From Natronosalvus sp042663485 (GTDB lineage: Archaea; Halobacteriota; Halobacteria; Halobacteriales; Natrialbaceae), in assembly GCA_042663485.1 (NCBI GenBank), contig JBHTAF010000001.1: a stretch of DNA of 64,000 bases; one strand, 5' to 3'. The position numbers and the translations under genes are program-made. Each line of letters starts with the position of its first letter. Position 1 is the stretch's first letter. Below, in pieces: positions 53,631 through 62,724 of this stretch. The notes beneath the pieces were generated by a model. That model had not been told where the DNA came from, did not search any database, and saw only the letters and a list, made by a program, of their open reading frames with translations.

Positions 53631-53786
53631 ACCCTCTCTCCCGCCCGCACCGGTGACCGTCGTGAATCGAGGGTCGAGCGTCGTAAACGAGCCTCCTGGG
53701 CGCACTCGAGGTGATTTTCGGACCCGGTTCGATTGGACGGCTCTGTCAGAACCCCTTTTATAGTGCGGGCGAACTGATCAGATGAA

Positions 53787-54953
53787 ATGAATCGAAATGC
53801 AGTCGTAACCGTCCTCCTTGCCGCGATGCTCGGCGTCAGTCTCGTCGCCGCGGCCGGGGCCGGTGCGAGTTCGGCCGAATCGAGCGCGACCACCCAGAGC
53901 GAAACGTACGCGGGGAGCCACCTCGAGTTCGAGACGTCGGGGAGCGCCCTGACGAACTACGCTGTCGGCGGCGAGACCGTGTTCTCATCGGTCGCCGTCG
54001 ACTCCCGAAGCGACGCCAGTTCCGGTGCCGGCGCCGGTATCGACCTCGGGGCCGTCGTGAACCTCGAGGGTGCCGGGCTCTCGGTGAGCGCCGAGTCCCA
54101 GACGAAAACGCGAATCGAATCCGAGAGCGGCGCGACGCTGTCGGCACACGACAACGAGCGCGGGATTCTCGTCGTCCGGGCCGGCGGCGACGCCCAGGTC
54201 GTCGAAGCACAGCTCGGCGAGAACGTCCAGGCCAGCGCCGAAGGCGACGGCGAGCGCGTCGTCGTCGAGGGCGACGACCGCAACGGCATCTTCCTCGTGA
54301 TCGGCGACGGCGACGTGACCGTCAACGAGGAGGGCAACGTCGCGGCCAGCCTCGAGGGCGAGTCGGCGCTCGTCTTCCGATCCTACGCGGATGGCGAGCG
54401 CACTGACGAGACGAAAGGGGAAGAACAACTCATCGCCGACGGCTCGGCCGCCGCCGAGGTCTACGTCGAGCAGCGAGACGGCGAGACCGTCGCCGACGCG
54501 GTCACCTACGGCGAGGACCTGACCCTCGAGGCCAAACAGGAGAGCGAACGCCGCGTCGACGTCACCGTCGACCGCGCCGTCGAGGAGGGGACGATCGTCA
54601 TGACGACGGTCGAGGAAGAGACCGTTGGTACGCTCGAGGATCTCGAGGTTCGCGTCGACGGCGAGGCCGCTGCCCAGGCGTCCTCACACTCCGAACTCGA
54701 GAGCGCGATCGGCGGCGAGGAATCCGCGTACATGGTGCGCCAGCACGCCGAGGCGGACGCGACGGCGACCGTCTACGTCGCGTTCAACCACTTCTCGGAG
54801 CGAACCGCGTCGGTCGATGGCTCGGGTGCCGACGAGGGCAGTAACGACGATACCGGCTCGAGCGCCAAAAGCGACGGCCTCCCCGGATTCGGGGCTCTCG
54901 CTGCGCTCCTCGGACTCCTCGGGACGGGTGTCGTGTCCAGGCTTCGACGCTAG
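53787..54953 (+). CDS. Secreted PGF-CTERM surface protein
   Basis: This 388-residue protein has an N-terminal Sec signal peptide (AVVTVLLAAMLGVSLVAAAGAGA) and a C-terminal PGF-CTERM sorting tail (GLPGFGALAALLGLLGTGVVSRLRR). Archaeosortase A would process it and attach it to lipid at the cell surface. The 320 residues between are acidic, beta-rich and of unknown function, without Cys. It is alone on its strand between two unrelated genes. Confidence 0.88.
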   Translation: MNRNAVVTVLLAAMLGVSLVAAAGAGASSAESSATTQSETYAGSHLEFETSGSALTNYAVGGETVFSSVAVDSRSDASSGAGAGIDLGAVVNLEGAGLSVSAESQTKTRIESESGATLSAHDNERGILVVRAGGDAQVVEAQLGENVQASAEGDGERVVVEGDDRNGIFLVIGDGDVTVNEEGNVAASLEGESALVFRSYADGERTDETKGEEQLIADGSAAAEVYVEQRDGETVADAVTYGEDLTLEAKQESERRVDVTVDRAVEEGTIVMTTVEEETVGTLEDLEVRVDGEAAAQASSHSELESAIGGEESAYMVRQHAEADATATVYVAFNHFSERTASVDGSGADEGSNDDTGSSAKSDGLPGFGALAALLGLLGTGVVSRLRR

Positions 54954-55075
54954 ACCCGTCGTCGCGTTCGTCCTCGAAAACGCCTTTTCCTGTCGATCTT
55001 CCGTCGACGAACTCACCCCGAGTAAATGCTTGTGGTGGACGGACGCGTATCCCTCGACTCGCGCATCTCCCTCCC

Positions 55076-55111
55076 TCTCGCCAGTGAGTCGTCTCTCGCC
55101 AGTGAGTCGTC
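55076..55111. repeat. Tandem perfect 18-bp duplication
   Basis: TCTCGCCAGTGAGTCGTC occurs twice in direct contact (55076-55093 and 55094-55111), 50-85 bp before the dihydrolipoamide-dehydrogenase-like gene. Confidence 0.85.
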
Positions 55112-55160
55112 CGCGCACGACCGCACCAACGCCTATTGGGGAAGCCACCGTTTCGCCGAT

Positions 55161-56579
55161 ATGGACAGTCTTCACGTCGCGATTGTCGGCGCCTACGGGA
55201 GCGCGGGCGTCGCCGCCGCCGACGAGTTGCTCGAGCGCGCCGCGGAATCGGAAACCGACCTCGAACTGACGCTGATCGACGACGGCGAACCGGGCGGCGG
55301 CCTCTGTATTCTCCGGGGCTGCATGCCCTCGAAGGACGTCCTCTCGGCCGCCCAGCACCGCTACCAGGCGCGACACGACGGCCGGCTCGAGGGCACACCG
55401 GCGGTCGACCCCGAGGCGGTCGTCGCCCAGAAGGACGAGCACATTCACGGATTCGCCGAGCATCGACGGAATCACGTTCACGACCTCGCCGACCGCGACG
55501 GCGTCGAGTTCCTCCACGAGCGCGCCAGATTCGTCGATGACCGCACGCTCGCCGTCGGCGACCGCACGATCGAGCCCGACTACGTCGTTATCGCGACCGG
55601 CTCGACGCTCGACGTCCCCGACACGCCCGGCATCGAGGACGTCGACTACTGCTCGAGCACGGACGTCCTCGACACGACGTCGTTTCCCGACTCGGGAATC
55701 GTGATGGGCTTTGGCTACATCGGCCTCGAACTCGTCCCTTACCTCAGCGAGGTCGGCGGCGTCGACCTCACCGTGATCGAGCACGACGAGCGTCCGCTCG
55801 AGGAGTTCGAGGACGCCTACGGCGACACGATCCTCGACCTCTACCGTGACCAGTTCGACGTCGAGATTCTGACGAACACCGACGAGAAGCGCCTCGAATC
55901 GACTGCAGACGGTGGCGTCCGACTCACGGTCGACCGCGACGGTCGCGAGGAGGTGCTGGAGGCCGAACAGCTCTACGTCTTCACCGGCCGTCGTCCGAAC
56001 GTCGACAAGATGGGGCTCGAGAACACACCCCTCGAACCGGAGCAGGGCTGGGTCGAGCCGACGATGCAAGCCGCAGACGACAAGTGTACGTTCGTCGTCG
56101 GAGACGCCAACGGCCGCGAACCGATCCTCCACGTCGCCAAGGAACAGGGCTTTGCCGCCGGAAAGAACGTCCTGCGCCACGCTCGAGGCGACGACCTCGA
56201 GCCCTACGCGAACGTCCCCCACCACGTCATCTTCTCCGGACTCGGTACCTATCCGGTAGCCCGCGTCGGCCACACCCCTGACACCGTCGCGGATTCGTCG
56301 ATGGACGCGATTGTGGTCTCGCGAGAGGCGTCTGACGACGGCGTCTTCAAAAGCAAGAACCACTCGGAGGGCGTCGCCACGCTGGTCGTCAGCGCCCGCG
56401 ACGGGACCGTGCTCGGCTACCAGGGCCTGCACCTCCACGCCGACGTGATGGCCAAGACGATGCAGGTGATCGTCGAGATGGGCCTCGACGTGCGCGAGAT
56501 TCCGGACCGGGCGTACCACCCGACCACGCCCGAGATTCTGGACGGGTTGTTCCGGGAGGCAGCAGCAGAACTCGAGTAA
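55161..56579 (+). CDS. Dihydrolipoamide dehydrogenase-like flavoprotein
   Basis: This 472-residue pyridine-nucleotide disulfide oxidoreductase has redox-active disulfide C49-x4-C54 (GGLCILRGCMPSK), the NAD-binding segment FGYIGLELVPYL, VVGDANG for FAD, and the C-terminal His/Glu pair H453 and E458 (YHPTTPE) of the LPD/glutathione-reductase fold. The first FAD motif is GAYGSAG, so the second Gly of GxGxxG is Tyr. No 2-oxoacid dehydrogenase genes are near, so an LPD-like reductase of unknown substrate is the safest call. Confidence 0.85.
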   Translation: MDSLHVAIVGAYGSAGVAAADELLERAAESETDLELTLIDDGEPGGGLCILRGCMPSKDVLSAAQHRYQARHDGRLEGTPAVDPEAVVAQKDEHIHGFAEHRRNHVHDLADRDGVEFLHERARFVDDRTLAVGDRTIEPDYVVIATGSTLDVPDTPGIEDVDYCSSTDVLDTTSFPDSGIVMGFGYIGLELVPYLSEVGGVDLTVIEHDERPLEEFEDAYGDTILDLYRDQFDVEILTNTDEKRLESTADGGVRLTVDRDGREEVLEAEQLYVFTGRRPNVDKMGLENTPLEPEQGWVEPTMQAADDKCTFVVGDANGREPILHVAKEQGFAAGKNVLRHARGDDLEPYANVPHHVIFSGLGTYPVARVGHTPDTVADSSMDAIVVSREASDDGVFKSKNHSEGVATLVVSARDGTVLGYQGLHLHADVMAKTMQVIVEMGLDVREIPDRAYHPTTPEILDGLFREAAAELE

Positions 56580-56685
56580 GCGGTTTTCGGGCTCAAGGAG
56601 GTTGAAGAGCATTCATGCAGCGTCTGCGACGGCGATACTTCGAGCGTGGTCAGATTACCTATAGCATCATAGAGTGTATCACGTC

Positions 56686-57588
56686 CTATACCGACAACGA
56701 ATCGAACTCTCCGGCAGCGATCTCGGCAGCGATCGCGTCGCTCTCGAGGTCCTCGGGCACAACTGACGGATATTTCCGCCGGAAGTACCCCACCAGATTC
56801 TCGAGGTCACGGTCGAGGAACTCACGGGCGTGTTCGTGATCGGTCGCCACCGCTTGCGGCCAGTCGAAAATCGTCACCCCCTCCTCGGCGACGAACACGT
56901 TGTACTCACTCATGTCCGCGTGGACGTACCCCTGCTCGTACGCGCGTGAGAGTTCTCGCAAGAGTAACTCGAGCACCCCCAGCACCTGGTTGTCCTCGAA
57001 CCGGGTTCGCGAGAGCTCTACCCCCGGCATCTTCTCCATCACGATGGCGTGTCGGTTCTGGTCGATCGGTTGGGGTACCGAGACGTCGGGATACAGCGTC
57101 TCGAGGGCGTCGAACTCCCGTTCAGCGGCCTTTCGGGCGGTGTAGAGCCAGGAAACGTGCTGATTCTCCGAGGTGTAATCGCGCTCGCGGTTGACCTCCC
57201 GGAAGTTGGTATAGCCCTCCCGGTGGTACTTCAGGGCCAGCGGTTTGTAGGATTTGACCTCGTAGACGTCGCTCTCCTTGCCGACGCCCAGCGGGGCGCC
57301 GAACTCCGAGATCGTGTCTCGCTCGACGAGTGCACGAAGGGCAAGGGCGTCGTAGCCCTCGAACTGGAGGGTGTACCCCTCGTACTGGATCGTCTTTTTC
57401 TCTACCAGCCCTCGCTTGAGACAGCGCTCGAGGCGGTAGTCCACCTCCTCGGGGGTGAGCCCCGAGAAGTTCGACAGCTTCTCGCGCTGGACCCACTCCG
57501 AGAAGCGCATTCCCTGCTCGATTCCCGAGAGGAGATAGAAGTCCTCGGCCTCGAGTTCTGCCAACAGCTCGGCGACGTTCCGCACCAT
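56686..57588 (-). CDS. rio2: RIO2-type serine/threonine kinase
   Basis: This 300-residue Rio2 protein has an N-terminal winged helix (about 1-85: LLSGIEQGMRFSEWVQREKL, SGLTPEEVDYRLERCL) and a RIO kinase domain. It shows GVGKESDVYEV for ATP, catalytic Lys in LALKYHR, HADMSEYNVF with catalytic Asp, and IFDWPQAV as metal-binding loop. Rio2 acts as an ATPase in late 40S/30S subunit maturation. The ATG at 57588 matches the family N-terminus (MVRNVAELLAELE). Confidence 0.94.
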   Translation of the reverse strand: MVRNVAELLAELEAEDFYLLSGIEQGMRFSEWVQREKLSNFSGLTPEEVDYRLERCLKRGLVEKKTIQYEGYTLQFEGYDALALRALVERDTISEFGAPLGVGKESDVYEVKSYKPLALKYHREGYTNFREVNRERDYTSENQHVSWLYTARKAAEREFDALETLYPDVSVPQPIDQNRHAIVMEKMPGVELSRTRFEDNQVLGVLELLLRELSRAYEQGYVHADMSEYNVFVAEEGVTIFDWPQAVATDHEHAREFLDRDLENLVGYFRRKYPSVVPEDLESDAIAAEIAAGEFDSLSV

Positions 57589-57932
57589 GGACGCCGTAGC
57601 CGCCGTGGACGTAAAAGTGCTCACAACCGCTCGAGCGGCCCGGGCGCCACGTGATAAACTGTATGTAGCTGTATGAAACCCCGTTTCACCCGGTAATCAT
57701 GGCTCGTCGAGTGGCTCGCGGCGGAGCGCCCTGGTCACCGGATCTCGGCGCTCGAGAGCCGGTGTAGATCGAGAAGACCATGGTTCAGCGAGCAGGAGCG
57801 GAAATTCGACCGAACGGCTGATCACCGGAATTCGTCGCGGGAGAGAGGTTCCGTTGCGTGAGAGAGGTTTCGTCGCGAGAGAGGAACTCTCGTCGCGAAA
57901 GAAGGATTCGTCTCGAGAGCGGCGACGTCCGT
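57589..57932. other. Intergenic region with short tandem repeats
   Basis: No gene is seen. The right third consists of an imperfect tandem repeat (see 57834-57926), and the left part should hold the rio2 promoter. Confidence 0.5.
57834..57926. repeat. Imperfect 18-20-bp tandem repeat
   Basis: About five degenerate units beginning GTCGCG or GTTGCG and containing GAGAGAGG follow each other at 57834, 57853, 57872, 57892 and 57910. They lie just downstream of the multi-PAS kinase gene. Confidence 0.65.
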
Positions 57933-60779
57933 TCAGCCCTGGTCGGCGTCGTCCACCGCCGGGAGTGTAAAGGTGAATGTCGTCCCGACGCCCGGTTCCG
58001 AATCGGCCCGTATCGTCCCGCCGTGACGCTCGACGATGCGTCGACAGAGTGCGAGTCCGATGCCCGTTCCGGCGTGTTCCTCCTGGCTGTGGAGGCGCTG
58101 GAAGACCTCGAAGATCCGGTCTGTGTCGTCGGGATCCATGCCGATTCCCTGGTCACGAACCGACACCTCCCAGACGTCACCGGCTCGCTCGGCGGTGACG
58201 TGCACACGCGGCTGTTCGTCGCCGCTGTACTCGATCGCGTTGCTCAGCAGGTTCTGGAACACCTGGCGCAACTGGGTCGGATCGCCCTCGACGCGAGGGA
58301 GGGAGTCCGCCGTGACGTTGGCCCCGCTCTCCTCGATTGGGAACCGGAGGTCGGCTCGCGTCTCCGAGAGAACCGTCTCGAGGTCGACGGGCTCGAACGC
58401 GTTCCCCTGGGTTTCCACCCGGGAGTACTCGAGGAGCCCATCGATCATCTCGCGCATGCGTTCGGCCCCGTCGACGGCGAATTCCAGGAACTCTTCGCCG
58501 TCTTCGTCGAGGTCGTCGCCGTATCGGCGCTCGATTAGCTGCAGGTAACTCGAGACCATCCGCAGGGGTTCCTGGAGGTCGTGGCTGGCGGCGTAGGCGA
58601 ACTGCTCGAGGCGTTCGTTCGACGCCTCGAGTTGTCGCTCGTACGTTCGGCGCTCGGTGATGTCCTGGGACATTCCAAGGGCGGCGAAGACGTCCCCGCT
58701 CTCGTCGCGAATCGGGACCGTCTGGAGTTGGTAGACATGCTCGCCGAGTTCGATTTCGAACGAGCTGGACTCCCCCTCGAGCGCGGCCTCGTATCGCGGC
58801 ACGAGTTCGTCCTCGAGCGGCGCGGGGAGGACGTCCTCGACCGGTGCTTCGAATCCGGACCCGACCGCGACGTCCGCCCCGTCGAGCGGCGTGCCACCAA
58901 TCGTCTGGTAGCGGAGGTGCTCGTCAACGAGCGCGACGGCGCCGTTCGGGAAGTGTTCGACGAGCGTGCGGTAGCGCCGTTCGGACTCCTCGAGCTGGCG
59001 CTCGCGCTCTTTCCGTTCGGTGACGTCCCGGAAGTAGACCGAAAGGCCTGTCTCCGACGGATAGACGTGTATGTCTAGCCACGCGTCTAGTGGGTCGGGG
59101 TAGTGGAACTCGAACGAGGTCGGTTCCTGTGTCTCCATCGCCCGTTCGTACTCGTCGCGAAGACGCGTGTTCGTGACCCAGTCGAAGACCTCCCAGACGT
59201 GCTGGCCGACCAGTCCCTGATCCTCGAAGTCGATTAACTCTTCAGCGCGCTCGTTGACGTGCGTGAATCGCCACTCGTCGTCGAGCGCGTAGAACGCGTC
59301 GGTGATTCGACCGAGGATTTCGCTCAGTTCGGTCTCGAGTTCCGACTTCCGTCGTTCCAGCTGGTGTTCTCGATCCTTGAGGTCGGTGATGTCCTCGCCG
59401 GCGACGATGATTCGTTCGACGTTCCCATCGGGATCGAGCACCGGAGCGGCGTTCACGTGCAGGTGGATGCGATCGCCGTCAGGTATTTCGACGACGACTT
59501 CGTCGTTGCGGACCGGTTCGCCGGTCGCTGCAGCGCGCGCGGACGGCGTTTCGGTCGAGTCGAGGGGGTTCCCATCAGGATCGTAGAGTCTCCACTGACC
59601 GGCGCCGGCGGGATCGTCGAGGAATTCCTGTTCGGAAACGTCGAGGATTTCCTGGGCCCGCCGGTTCGCCATCACCGTCTCCCCGTCGGCGTTCCAGACG
59701 CCGATGGGGATCGGCACCGTCCGCAGGAGTTGCTCGGTCTGGTCGCGCTCGCGACGGAGTTGCTGTTCGCGTTCGTGCTGCTCGGTGACGTCCTCGACGG
59801 AGAAGACGACTCGGTCGTCGTCGCCGCCGTCGTGGATCGGTGCGGCGTTGATCGAGACCCACCGCCGACCGCGTGCCGGCGAATCGATCTGGCACTGGTA
59901 GCCAAAAACTGGCTCGCCGGTTTCGACGACCTGCATCAACGGCCAGTCCTCGAACGGGATCTGCTCGCCGGCGGCATCGTAGACGTCCCACGTCTCGCGG
60001 TCGTGGTCGTGGTCGGTGAACGACGACGCCTCGGCACCGAGCCAGTCCAAGACTCGCCTGTTCGCCCGGGTCAGGTCGCCGTCGGGCGTGCTCACGAGAA
60101 TCCCGACCGGGACGGTCTCGAGCACCTGGGCGGTGAAGTCGCGTTCCCGGCGGAGTTGCTGTTCGTACTCTCGACGCTCGGTCATGTCGCGAGTGACCTT
60201 GGTGAATCCGCGAAGCGCCCCCTCGTCGTCGTGGAGTGCCGTAATGGTGACGTTGGCCCAGAAGAGAGAGCCGTCCTCACGAACGCGCCAGCCCTCGTCC
60301 TCGACGCGGCCCTCGGTGGTCGCCCGCTCGAGGTTTCGCTCGGGAACGCTGGCGGCAGTGTCGTCGTCGGTGTAGAACGCGGAGAAGTGCTCGCCGACGA
60401 TATCGGCTTCGTCGTAGCCCTTGATCCGTTCCGCCCCGTCGTTCCAGCTGGCGACGGTGCCATCGGGGTCGAGCATGAAGATGGCGTAATCCTTAACGGC
60501 GGTGACGAAGGCGCTGAACTCCTCTCGATCCGTTCGCCCATCGGGACGCTCAGCGTCGCTCGAGCGCCACCAGACTCGAGTTGACTCGTCGATTCGCTTC
60601 GACCGGAGTGTGCCTCGTTCGACGAGTTCAGACAGGGTTCGACGGGCAGACTCCAGGGTGCACTCCAGCTCGTCGGCGACTTCGGCGGCCGAAATCGGCA
60701 TCGAGGGGTCCTCGAGTCGCGAAAACACGCGTTGGACGTCCGCTCGAGTGCAGTTCGGAGCCGAACCTGGCGATTCCAT
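57933..60779 (-). CDS. Multi-PAS sensor histidine kinase with N-terminal HTH
   Basis: This 948-residue cytoplasmic kinase starts with a winged-helix-like domain (about 10-75: SAAEVADELECTLESARRTLSELV). About five PAS/PAC modules follow between residues 90 and 700 (for example VKDYAIFMLDPDGTVASWNDG and ITDAFYALDDEWRFTHVNE). HisKA carries His in ASHDLQEPLRM near residue 733, followed by HATPase_c (LLSNAIEYSG, GTGIGLALCRRIV). No membrane helices are seen. Its HisKA-HATPase half is clearly paralogous to the kinase at 46186-47673. No response regulator is adjacent. The HTH at the front is common in haloarchaeal PAS kinases. Confidence 0.92.
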   Translation of the reverse strand: MESPGSAPNCTRADVQRVFSRLEDPSMPISAAEVADELECTLESARRTLSELVERGTLRSKRIDESTRVWWRSSDAERPDGRTDREEFSAFVTAVKDYAIFMLDPDGTVASWNDGAERIKGYDEADIVGEHFSAFYTDDDTAASVPERNLERATTEGRVEDEGWRVREDGSLFWANVTITALHDDEGALRGFTKVTRDMTERREYEQQLRRERDFTAQVLETVPVGILVSTPDGDLTRANRRVLDWLGAEASSFTDHDHDRETWDVYDAAGEQIPFEDWPLMQVVETGEPVFGYQCQIDSPARGRRWVSINAAPIHDGGDDDRVVFSVEDVTEQHEREQQLRRERDQTEQLLRTVPIPIGVWNADGETVMANRRAQEILDVSEQEFLDDPAGAGQWRLYDPDGNPLDSTETPSARAAATGEPVRNDEVVVEIPDGDRIHLHVNAAPVLDPDGNVERIIVAGEDITDLKDREHQLERRKSELETELSEILGRITDAFYALDDEWRFTHVNERAEELIDFEDQGLVGQHVWEVFDWVTNTRLRDEYERAMETQEPTSFEFHYPDPLDAWLDIHVYPSETGLSVYFRDVTERKERERQLEESERRYRTLVEHFPNGAVALVDEHLRYQTIGGTPLDGADVAVGSGFEAPVEDVLPAPLEDELVPRYEAALEGESSSFEIELGEHVYQLQTVPIRDESGDVFAALGMSQDITERRTYERQLEASNERLEQFAYAASHDLQEPLRMVSSYLQLIERRYGDDLDEDGEEFLEFAVDGAERMREMIDGLLEYSRVETQGNAFEPVDLETVLSETRADLRFPIEESGANVTADSLPRVEGDPTQLRQVFQNLLSNAIEYSGDEQPRVHVTAERAGDVWEVSVRDQGIGMDPDDTDRIFEVFQRLHSQEEHAGTGIGLALCRRIVERHGGTIRADSEPGVGTTFTFTLPAVDDADQG

Positions 60780-60887
60780 TACGCCAAGACCTAGAGCCAG
60801 GTGTATAAACCTATAGTGGTCGAGCGACCGGGCGAAACTGCTCGAGGTGGCCCACCTGGGAGCGTTCCGGGTTCAGCGATCGAGTCG

Positions 60888-61937
60888 TCACTCGAGCGAG
60901 GCCCCGTCGCCGTCGATGGCGTCAACGTCCATCGCCGACTCCTCACGGTGGCTTCCGGCGAAGAGTTTACCGAGGCCGACGCACCCGACGTAGATGGCGA
61001 CGGCGACCAGCACGACGACGCCACCGGCGGTCGCCTCGGCGTAGTACGCGACACCGATGCCGACGACGACGGCGAGTTCGGCGAGGACGACTGACGTCAG
61101 TAGCGCCTGCGAGAAGCTTCGCGCGACCTGCGAGGCGCCGGCGACGGGGACGACCAGCATCGCCGCCACGAGGATGACGCCCATGATCTGCATCGCGCCG
61201 ACGACGACCAGCGCGGTGAGCATCACCATCACCCGATTGTACCAGCGCACGGGAATTCCCGCGACCTCGGCGGCCACCTCGTCGAAGGTGACGTACAGCA
61301 GTTGATTGCGGGTGAGTGCGACGGTGCCGACGACGACGGCGAACAGCACCAGCAGCAAGACCGCGTTTTCGGCCGACACCGTCGAGAGGTTCCCGAAGAG
61401 GTACTGGTCGATCGACACGGTGAGTCCGCCCGCGTTGAGGCTGATGAGCACCGTCCCGAGGGCGAACCCCGTCGAGAGGACGATCGCCATCGAGACGTCG
61501 TTGTAGGCGTCGGTGTACTCCGAGATGAGTTCGATGAGCAGCGCGGCGATCACCGCGACGACGATGGCCGTCAGGTACGGCGACACCGAGAACGACAGGG
61601 TCGCGTTGACGAATAGCCCCACCGCGACGCCCGCAAACGCGGTGTGTGCGAGGGCGTCGCCGATGAGCGCGAGCTGGCGGTGGACCAGGAAGGTGCCGAT
61701 GAGCGGGGCCATCACGCCGATGCAGAGGCCGACCAGAATCGCCCGGTGCATGAACGCGTACTCGGGGTGGATCATCTCGAGCCCTGTCGCGTAGTACAGC
61801 TGGGACAGGAGCCAGTACCACGCCTCGAGCAGCCAGTACAGCGGTTCGAGGGCGACATCGACAGGTCCCGATTGCAGTGGGTCAAGGGCGACGTCTATGG
61901 GGCTCGACTGCAACGGGCCGACGGCCAATCGACTCAT
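60888..61937 (-). CDS. znuB: Zinc/manganese ABC transporter permease (ZnuB-like)
   Basis: This 349-residue ABC-3-family permease has about eight membrane helices, with the family core GDALAHTAFAGVAVGLF and STGFALGTVLISLN. The N-terminal 30 residues contain a direct duplication (PLQSSPIDVALD then PLQSGPVDVALE) not expected in the family. It overlaps znuC by 4 nt and is third in the uptake operon. Metal specificity (Zn or Mn) is inferred from the binding protein. Confidence 0.9.
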   Translation of the reverse strand: MSRLAVGPLQSSPIDVALDPLQSGPVDVALEPLYWLLEAWYWLLSQLYYATGLEMIHPEYAFMHRAILVGLCIGVMAPLIGTFLVHRQLALIGDALAHTAFAGVAVGLFVNATLSFSVSPYLTAIVVAVIAALLIELISEYTDAYNDVSMAIVLSTGFALGTVLISLNAGGLTVSIDQYLFGNLSTVSAENAVLLLVLFAVVVGTVALTRNQLLYVTFDEVAAEVAGIPVRWYNRVMVMLTALVVVGAMQIMGVILVAAMLVVPVAGASQVARSFSQALLTSVVLAELAVVVGIGVAYYAEATAGGVVVLVAVAIYVGCVGLGKLFAGSHREESAMDVDAIDGDGASLE

Positions 61938-62719
61938 CGGCGGTCACCCACGATGGCAGCCGCCGCCCCGAACGCCCGGCCGAGCGCGTCGCTCTCGACG
62001 AACGCCTCCGCCGTCCCGTCGAAGTACACCTCGCGGTTGAGACAGACGATCCGGTCGGCGTGGGCGGTCACCGCGCCCAGGTCGTGTTCGATCAGGAGGA
62101 CAGTGATCCCCGAGTCGTTGAGCGACTCGAGCAGGTCGTAGAACGCCTCGACCGATTCGGCGTCCACGCCGACGGTCGGTTCGTCCAGGACGAGCAGGTC
62201 CGCCTCGCCCGCGAGCGCCCGCGCGATGAACGCCCGTTGGCGCTGTCCCCCGGAGAGGTTCGTGATTCGCCGGTCGGCGAACGCGTCCATGCCGACCGTC
62301 TCGAGGGCCCGGTCGACGATTGCCCAGTCTGCCTCGTCGAGTCGGCCGAACCGAACGTGGGGAAACCGGCCCATCTTCACGACCTCGCGAACCGTGATCG
62401 GCATCTCCGTCGAGGCGCTCGCCCGCTGAGCGACGTATCCGACTCGAGCGCCGTCGTCGAAACGGTGAGCGGGTTCGTCGAACAACCGTGCGGTACCCTT
62501 GTCCGGTCGGAGCAAGCCGAGCGCGAGTCGCATGAGCGTCGATTTTCCGGAGCCGTTCGGGCCGACGACGGCGACGTACTCACCGGGGTCGACGCGGAGG
62601 CAGACGTCCTCGACGACCGGGGTGGACGTGTATCCGAAGTCGACGTCAGCGAGTTCGATGACGGGCGTCTCCGACTCGGTGGAGTCCGTAGACGGTTCCT
62701 GGGTGGGTGTCGTGTGCAT
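61934..62719 (-). CDS. znuC: Zinc/manganese ABC transporter ATPase (ZnuC-like)
   Basis: This 261-residue ATPase has Walker A GPNGSGKST, Q-loop region, signature NLSGGQRQRAFIARAL, Walker B LLVLDEPTVGVD and H-loop LIEHDL. The ATG at 62719 is chosen; the longer frame upstream is Arg-rich and overlaps znuA. It starts 5 bp after the znuA stop and energises the ZnuB permease. Confidence 0.92.
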   Translation of the reverse strand: MHTTPTQEPSTDSTESETPVIELADVDFGYTSTPVVEDVCLRVDPGEYVAVVGPNGSGKSTLMRLALGLLRPDKGTARLFDEPAHRFDDGARVGYVAQRASASTEMPITVREVVKMGRFPHVRFGRLDEADWAIVDRALETVGMDAFADRRITNLSGGQRQRAFIARALAGEADLLVLDEPTVGVDAESVEAFYDLLESLNDSGITVLLIEHDLGAVTAHADRIVCLNREVYFDGTAEAFVESDALGRAFGAAAAIVGDRR

Positions 62720-62724
62720 GAATT

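Noticed and set aside
57834..57926. Short regular repeats considered as a CRISPR array
   Set aside because: Units are 18-20 bp, degenerate and contiguous, with no unique spacers and no cas genes nearby.
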